Shown here one piece after another: positions 59,929-64,000 of a stretch of DNA of 64,000 bases (position 1 is the stretch's first letter; every line of letters starts with the position of its first letter). Source of the DNA: Homoserinibacter sp. YIM 151385 (GTDB lineage Bacteria > Actinomycetota > Actinomycetes > Actinomycetales > Microbacteriaceae); the NCBI RefSeq assembly GCF_027912415.1, contig NZ_CP115175.1, forward strand, positions 992,001 to 1,056,000, written 5' to 3'. The notes under the pieces are model-generated. The model saw only the letters and a list, made by a program, of their open reading frames with translations. It searched no databases and had not been told where the DNA came from. A program made the translations under genes and the position numbers.

Positions 59929-60657
59929 CTAGGTGGCGGGATCCGCCGTCGCGCTCGGGCGGGTCGCCCGGGTGCGGAGCTTCTTGGGGGCCGCGAGGCC
60001 GCGCGGCTCGACGATCTTGGCGACGATGCCGAAGATCGCGTCGAGCACGAGGGCGAGCACGATGATGAGGAGCGCGCCCGCGAGGATCTGGTCGTAGCTG
60101 CGCAGCTGCAGCCCCTGGATGATGTAGTAGCCGAAGCCGCCGAGGTTGACGAAGCCCGCGAGCGCGACCGTCGCGACCACCTGCAGCACCGCGCTGCGCA
60201 GGCCGCCGACGAGCAGCGGGAGCCCGAGCGGCACCTCGACCTTCCACAGGATCTGCCACTCCGTCATGCCGACGGCACGCGCCGCATCCACGGTCCGCCG
60301 GTCGACGGCCTCGATGCCCGCGTAGGCGCCCGCGAGGATCGACGGGATCGCGAGGATCACGAAGGCCGTGACCGCGCCGATCGCCGTGCGGGTGACCCCG
60401 AGCATGAGCACGAGCAGCAGGATGAGCCCGAAGGACGGCAGGGCGCGCGCCGCACCCGAGATCCCGACGGCGAGCTCGCGGCCGCGACCGGTGTGCCCGA
60501 TGAGGTAGCCGAGCGGGATCGCGATGAGGGCCGCGATGAGCACCGAGACGAAGGTGTAGAAGAGGTAGTCGACGAAGGCGTTCGGGATGCTGAAGCGGCC
60601 GTCGCCCCAGCGGGCGGGGTCGGTGAGCCAGGCGAAGGCCTCGAGGAACAGGTTCAT
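59929..60657 (-). CDS. Osmoprotectant ABC transporter permease (second)
   Basis: The 242-residue permease has five to six membrane helices and the cytoplasmic coupling loop of binding-protein-dependent transporters (VDAARAVGMTEWQILWKVEVPLGLP). It is paired with the preceding permease in an OpuC/YehWXYZ-type importer; two different permeases with one ATPase and one binding protein is normal for this family. Its ATG overlaps the upstream permease stop (ATGA). Confidence 0.9.
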   Translation of the reverse strand: MNLFLEAFAWLTDPARWGDGRFSIPNAFVDYLFYTFVSVLIAALIAIPLGYLIGHTGRGRELAVGISGAARALPSFGLILLLVLMLGVTRTAIGAVTAFVILAIPSILAGAYAGIEAVDRRTVDAARAVGMTEWQILWKVEVPLGLPLLVGGLRSAVLQVVATVALAGFVNLGGFGYYIIQGLQLRSYDQILAGALLIIVLALVLDAIFGIVAKIVEPRGLAAPKKLRTRATRPSATADPAT

Positions 60658-61334
60658 GCGGTCACCGCCTGCTGTCGGACGCGGCGGCGCGCGGTGCGGC
60701 TCGCGGCGCGGGTCCATGGCATGACGAGCCGTCCGAGGAGGACGAGCAGGCCGTCGAGCACGAGCGCGATGAGCATCGTCGTCACGACGCCGGCGAAGAT
60801 CTCCTCGAGGATGCGCCGCTGGAAGCCGTTGGTGAAGAGGTAGCCGAGGCTGTCGATGCCGACCAGCGCCCCGACCGTGACGAGCGCGACGGTCGAGACG
60901 GCGACGACGCGGAGGCCCGCGAGGAGCACGGGCCCGGCGAGCGGGAACTCGACGCCCCAGAAGCGCCGCCAGTCGCTGTAGCCCATCGCCGTCGCGGACT
61001 GGCGGACACCGGGGTCGACCGAGAACAGCGCGTCCGCGACCGAGCGCGACATGATCGCGACCGCATAGATCGTGAGCGCCACGAGGAGGTTGCTCTCGGA
61101 CAGCGGATCGGTGCCCGCGAGCGCCGGCAGCGCGACGATGAGCGCGATCGAGGGGATCGTGTAGAGGAGTCCCGTGAGGGTCAGGATGAGTCCGCGCGTG
61201 AGCTTGAAGCGCCAGGCGACCCAGCCGAGCGGGATGGCGATGAGGAAGCCGAGCAGGATCGGCGGGACCGCGAGCCGGAGATGGTCGAGCGAGAGCGACA
61301 GGATGAGGTCGAGGTTGTTCAGCGTCCAGCTCAC
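60654..61334 (-). CDS. Osmoprotectant ABC transporter permease (first)
   Basis: The 226-residue membrane protein has five helices and the coupling loop VRQSATAMGYSDWRRFWGVEFPLA. A Gly-rich loop (LVGIDSLGYLFTNGF) precedes the C-terminal helices. GTG 61334 overlaps the ATPase stop (GTGA). The C-terminus is strongly basic. Confidence 0.9.
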   Translation of the reverse strand: MSWTLNNLDLILSLSLDHLRLAVPPILLGFLIAIPLGWVAWRFKLTRGLILTLTGLLYTIPSIALIVALPALAGTDPLSESNLLVALTIYAVAIMSRSVADALFSVDPGVRQSATAMGYSDWRRFWGVEFPLAGPVLLAGLRVVAVSTVALVTVGALVGIDSLGYLFTNGFQRRILEEIFAGVVTTMLIALVLDGLLVLLGRLVMPWTRAASRTARRRVRQQAVTA

Positions 61335-62149
61335 GCGGACTCCTCGAGGATCCCGGCGGGCCGTCCGTCCTCGTCGACGACGATGCGACGGCCGTCGACA
61401 TCCCGCACCGCGAGGCGGCGCTTGCCGCGGTCGGCGCCGACGAACTCGGCGACGAAGTCGTTCGCGGGGCGGGCGAGGATCTCCTCCGGCGTGCCGCGCT
61501 GCTCGATCACGCCGCCCTTGCCGAGGATCACGATCTGGTCGCCGAGGAGGAAGGCCTCGTCGATGTCGTGCGTCACGAAGACGATCGTCTTGTCGAGCTC
61601 GCGCTGGAGGCGCAGGGTCTCGCGCTGCAGCTCGGCGCGGACGATCGGGTCGACGGCGCCGAAGGGCTCGTCCATGAGGAGGATGTTGGGGTCGACCGCG
61701 AGACCGCGGGCCACGCCGACGCGCTGCTGCTGCCCGCCCGACAGCTGGTTCGGGTATCGGCCGGCCATCGCGCGGTCGAGCCCCACGACATCCATGAGCT
61801 CGAGCGCCCGGGCGCGCGCGTCCTTCTTCGGGACGCCGTTGAGCAGCGGGACCGTCGCGATGTTGTCGACGACCTTGCGGTGCGGGAGGAGCCCCGAGTT
61901 CTGCATGACGTAGCCGATGGAGCGGCGCAGCTTGACGGGCGGGACGTCGGAGACGTTCTCGCCGTCGATCTCGACCTCGCCGCTCGTCGCATCCACCATG
62001 CGGTTGATCATGCGCAGCAGCGTCGTCTTGCCGGAGCCGGAGGACCCGACGAGCACGGTGGTCTGCCGCGAGGGCATGACGACCGAGAAGTCGTCGACCG
62101 CGAGGGTGCCGTCGGGGAAGCGCTTGGAGACGTTCCGGAACTCGATCAT
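61331..62149 (-). CDS. Osmoprotectant ABC transporter ATP-binding protein
   Basis: The 272-residue ATPase has Walker A VGSSGSGKTT (34-43), signature LSGGQQQR near 136, and Walker B ILLMDEPFGAVD near 155. It belongs to the OpuA/ProV-like group; the C-terminal 40 residues contain only a short degenerate regulatory stretch in place of the two CBS domains used for osmosensing in OpuA. The ATG has GAGGAG upstream. It is the first gene of the importer operon. Confidence 0.92.
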   Translation of the reverse strand: MIEFRNVSKRFPDGTLAVDDFSVVMPSRQTTVLVGSSGSGKTTLLRMINRMVDATSGEVEIDGENVSDVPPVKLRRSIGYVMQNSGLLPHRKVVDNIATVPLLNGVPKKDARARALELMDVVGLDRAMAGRYPNQLSGGQQQRVGVARGLAVDPNILLMDEPFGAVDPIVRAELQRETLRLQRELDKTIVFVTHDIDEAFLLGDQIVILGKGGVIEQRGTPEEILARPANDFVAEFVGADRGKRRLAVRDVDGRRIVVDEDGRPAGILEESA

Positions 62150-62212
62150 CGCTGGGGGTCTCCTCGCGGGGGTCGGGGATCGTCGCCCGCGCCTCGGAGC
62201 GGGGTGGTCACA

Positions 62213-62218
62213 ACCCTA
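62213..62218 (-). promoter_or_regulatory. -10 box of the osmoprotectant importer operon
   Basis: TAGGGT on the minus strand (62218-62213) lies about 64 nt before the ATPase start. The -35 region is weak. The short leader carries GAGGAG at the ATG. Confidence 0.4.
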
Positions 62219-62299
62219 TTCGGAGCCTCCGACACGAGACGTCGCGTGACGGTGTCACTCCCAGGCCGCGCACAGGACGGCGCCGGCCCCGGGAACGCG

Positions 62300-62334
62300 G
62301 AAGCGCCGCCGGCCCGAGGGCTCGGCGGCGCTTC
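62300..62334 (-). terminator. Terminator of the downstream TetR gene
   Basis: GAAGCGCCGCC (62300-62310) and GGCGGCGCTTC (62324-62334) form a perfect 11-bp stem, with part of the 13-nt interior also pairing. It lies 20 nt past the TetR stop on the minus strand. Confidence 0.75.
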
Positions 62335-62354
62335 GCGAGGATCCGGTGCGCCGG

Positions 62355-63005
62355 TCAGGCGAGGGGGTTGCCCCAGTACGGCGAGAGGAGCGCGAGCGTC
62401 GCCGCCTGCCCGTGGCGGAGGGCGACCTCGCTGCCCTTCGGGTCGGCGAGGAAGGCGTGCGCCGCGATCGCGTCGGACATGACGAGCGCCGACTCGAAGG
62501 CCGCACGGGCCTCGTCGCCGCCGTCGACGCCGTAGCGCTCGACGAGGCCGTCGAAGAGCTGGTCGGCGAGGACCGAGTAGGCGGGGCGCTCCTCGCGCGG
62601 ACGGAGGTCGAGGGTGTCGCCGAGGCGGAGCGAGGCGAAGCCGGGCTCGTGGCGGAAGGCCTCGACGAAGATCTCGAAGGCCGAGCTGAGGCCGGCGGCC
62701 CAGTCGGCGTGAGCCTCGGAGCGGAGCTCCTCGAGGACACGGGAGGTGGTGCGCTCCGCATGGCGTGCCGCGAGCGCGTGGAGCACCGCGATGCGGTCGG
62801 GGAAGTAGCGGTAGACGGTGCCGATCGAGGCGCCGGCGCGGTCCGCCACCATGGCGGTCGTGAGGCGCTCGTAGCCGATCTCGTCGACGACCTCCGCCGC
62901 GGCGTCGAGCAGCGCCGCGAGTCGCGCGGTGCTCCGGGCCTGGACTGGCTCGTTGCGGATGAGCGTCGCAGCCGCGGCGCGCTGTGCGGTCTTCGTGTCG
63001 GTCAC
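62355..63005 (-). CDS. TetR-family transcriptional regulator
   Basis: The 216-residue protein has a helix-turn-helix at about 28-75 with LLDAAAEVVDEIGYERLTTA and the recognition-helix region GASIGTVYRYFPDRIAVLHA, and a helical ligand domain. The ligand is unknown. GTG 63005 has GAGGAG 8 nt upstream; the frame is open to 63035 but lacks a site there. A 6-bp-arm palindrome over its -10 suggests autorepression; the divergent App1 gene may share this control. Confidence 0.88.
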   Translation of the reverse strand: MTDTKTAQRAAAATLIRNEPVQARSTARLAALLDAAAEVVDEIGYERLTTAMVADRAGASIGTVYRYFPDRIAVLHALAARHAERTTSRVLEELRSEAHADWAAGLSSAFEIFVEAFRHEPGFASLRLGDTLDLRPREERPAYSVLADQLFDGLVERYGVDGGDEARAAFESALVMSDAIAAHAFLADPKGSEVALRHGQAATLALLSPYWGNPLA

Positions 63006-63027
63006 GGGGGTTCTCCTCTGGGCTGAT

Positions 63028-63049
63028 CCGAGCAAAGTTTAGCGCTCGG
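63028..63049. promoter_or_regulatory. Palindrome over the TetR -10 box
   Basis: CCGAGC (63028-63033) and GCTCGG (63044-63049) flank AAAGTTTAGC, whose minus-strand reading contains the -10 TAAACT (63041-63036). A dimeric TetR protein bound here would cover its own promoter. It lies between the divergent TetR and App1 genes. Confidence 0.5.
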
Positions 63050-63093
63050 AACGTCGGAAAACGTGCAACGGATGCTCATGACACACTGGACGC

Positions 63094-64000
63094 ATGGCCC
63101 GGAGGACAGCGCGCAGCGAGCCCCGCATCCAGGTTCCCCACTTCGCGGCCCGCCTCGAGGACCGCTTCCACCGCTTCCGGGAGCGGCGTGGTCGGCGGCG
63201 CGGGCTCATCCCGACGATCGTGCCCTTCGCCGGCTACGGCGGCGAGGACTGGGCGCGTGTGCTCGCCCGCGTCATCCTGCTCCCTCCCGACCGCCCCGCC
63301 GACGGGCGTTTCACGAACATCCGCGGCTTCCGCAGCTTCCTCTCCATCCCGGTCTCCGACGTCGAGGTCCAGGTGCGGCACGGGGATGCGGTGCGCACGG
63401 TGCGCTCGGACCGCGGCGGCGTCGTCGACGGCCGGGTCGAGCTGCGGATGCCGGCCGGCTGGAACGAGGTGGAGCTCGACATCGCGGACGACGCGGTCGC
63501 GCCCGTCACGGCGCGCATCGACATCGTCCCCGCGAGCGTGCACACCGGCCTCGTCTCCGACATCGACGACACGGTCATGGTGACCGCGCTCCCCCGCCCC
63601 TTCCTCGCGGCCTGGAACAGCTTCGTCCTCAACGAGCACGCGCGGCGACCCGTCGCCGGCATGGCGGTCCTCTACGACCGGGTGCTCCGGCAGTCGCCGG
63701 GCTCCGCCGTCGTCTACCTCTCGACGGGCGCATGGAACGTGGCGCCCGCGCTCACCCGCTTCCTGCGGCGCAACCTCTATCCCGCCGGCGCGCTGCTCCT
63801 CACCGACTGGGGGCCGACGCACGACCGCTGGTTCCGGTCCGGGCCGGAGCACAAGCGCACGGCGCTGCGCCGGCTCGCCGCCGAGTTCCCGGGCATCCGC
63901 TGGATGCTCGTCGGCGACGACGGGCAGCACGACGAGGAGCTCTACGCCGACTTCCTGCGCGAGCACCCGGAGAGCGTGGCCGCGGTCGCGATCCGGCAGC
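63094..64000 (+). CDS. App1-family phosphatase (DUF2183), truncated by the window end
   Basis: The frame starts at ATG 63094 (MARRTARSEPRIQV) and is open for 302 codons to the window edge. The N-terminal part is a beta-sandwich-like region with VQVRHGDAVRT. The catalytic DxDDT motif of HAD-type App1/DUF2183 phosphatases appears as SDIDDT with Asp156, Asp158 and Asp159, then LSTGAWNVAP, LTDWGPTHDRWFRSG and LVGDDGQHDEELY. Yeast App1 is a phosphatidate phosphatase; the bacterial substrate is unknown. CACACT lies 6 nt before the ATG, so the mRNA may be leaderless. Confidence 0.88.
   Translation, partial: MARRTARSEPRIQVPHFAARLEDRFHRFRERRGRRRGLIPTIVPFAGYGGEDWARVLARVILLPPDRPADGRFTNIRGFRSFLSIPVSDVEVQVRHGDAVRTVRSDRGGVVDGRVELRMPAGWNEVELDIADDAVAPVTARIDIVPASVHTGLVSDIDDTVMVTALPRPFLAAWNSFVLNEHARRPVAGMAVLYDRVLRQSPGSAVVYLSTGAWNVAPALTRFLRRNLYPAGALLLTDWGPTHDRWFRSGPEHKRTALRRLAAEFPGIRWMLVGDDGQHDEELYADFLREHPESVAAVAIRQ

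Overview
The window is chromosomal DNA from a very GC-rich actinobacterium, most likely a Microbacteriaceae member. This rests on the gene orders (recX-recA-DUF3046-clgR-cinA-pgsA-ftsK; rnj-dapA-thyX; hrcA-dnaJ-rsmE-HIT-phoH-ybeY-CBS-era; lepA; rpsT/holA-comEC-comEA; leuS), on frequent TAnnnT -10 boxes placed 6-7 nt before start codons (leaderless mRNAs), and on ATGA/GTGA stop-start overlaps inside operons. No database search was possible, so genus is not assigned. I saw no rRNA, tRNA, CRISPR array, transposase or prophage.

Layout. 1-6.3 kb: DNA repair and division block on the minus strand (recX partial, recA with a LexA box, DUF3046, clgR-type regulator, cinA, pgsA, ftsK). 6.3-11.7 kb: a lipoprotein, RNase J, dapA and thyX, with an AbiEi/DUF559-type gene inserted between dapA and thyX inside matching 13-bp terminal inverted repeats. 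11.7-14 kb: a small redox operon (thioredoxin-like, DUF4395, OsmC, epimerase). 14-22 kb: dapB, a phosphatase, M16 peptidase and pnp, interrupted by a convergent TetR/aldo-keto reductase pair. 22-27 kb: FMN reductase, a dicarboxylate symporter and a divergent CitA/CitB-type two-component system. 27-31 kb: a glycosyltransferase-SGNH hydrolase fusion, a DedA protein and a luciferase-like oxidoreductase interrupted by one in-frame stop.

31-38.7 kb is a nine-gene minus-strand operon, hrcA to era, behind a CIRCE-like operator; it joins heat-shock control to ribosome maturation factors. 38.8-48.7 kb holds two DUF4870 proteins, hemW, two DUF1990 paralogues, lepA, a DUF4190 protein, an epimerase/aminotransferase pair, and an alpha/beta-hydrolase-fold protein lacking its nucleophile that is coupled to a NUDIX hydrolase. 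48.7-56 kb: rpsT, holA, the competence genes comEC and comEA, and leuS. 56-59 kb: divergent pabB and pabC (folate branch) plus a second DedA. 59-62 kb: an osmoprotectant ABC importer. The end holds a TetR regulator and a truncated App1-type phosphatase.

Main points for a second look: the TIR-bounded DUF559 cassette; two other long palindromic intergenic elements (29517-29625 and 49149-49259); a comEC frame with no stop before holA; a nonsense-interrupted luciferase-like gene whose probable FMN-reductase partner lies 7 kb away; a leaderless 10-codon upstream ORF coupled to a DUF1990 gene; mirror-image leaderless promoters at pabB/pabC; and the glycosyltransferase-SGNH fusion. Intergenic stretches not listed held nothing I could support.
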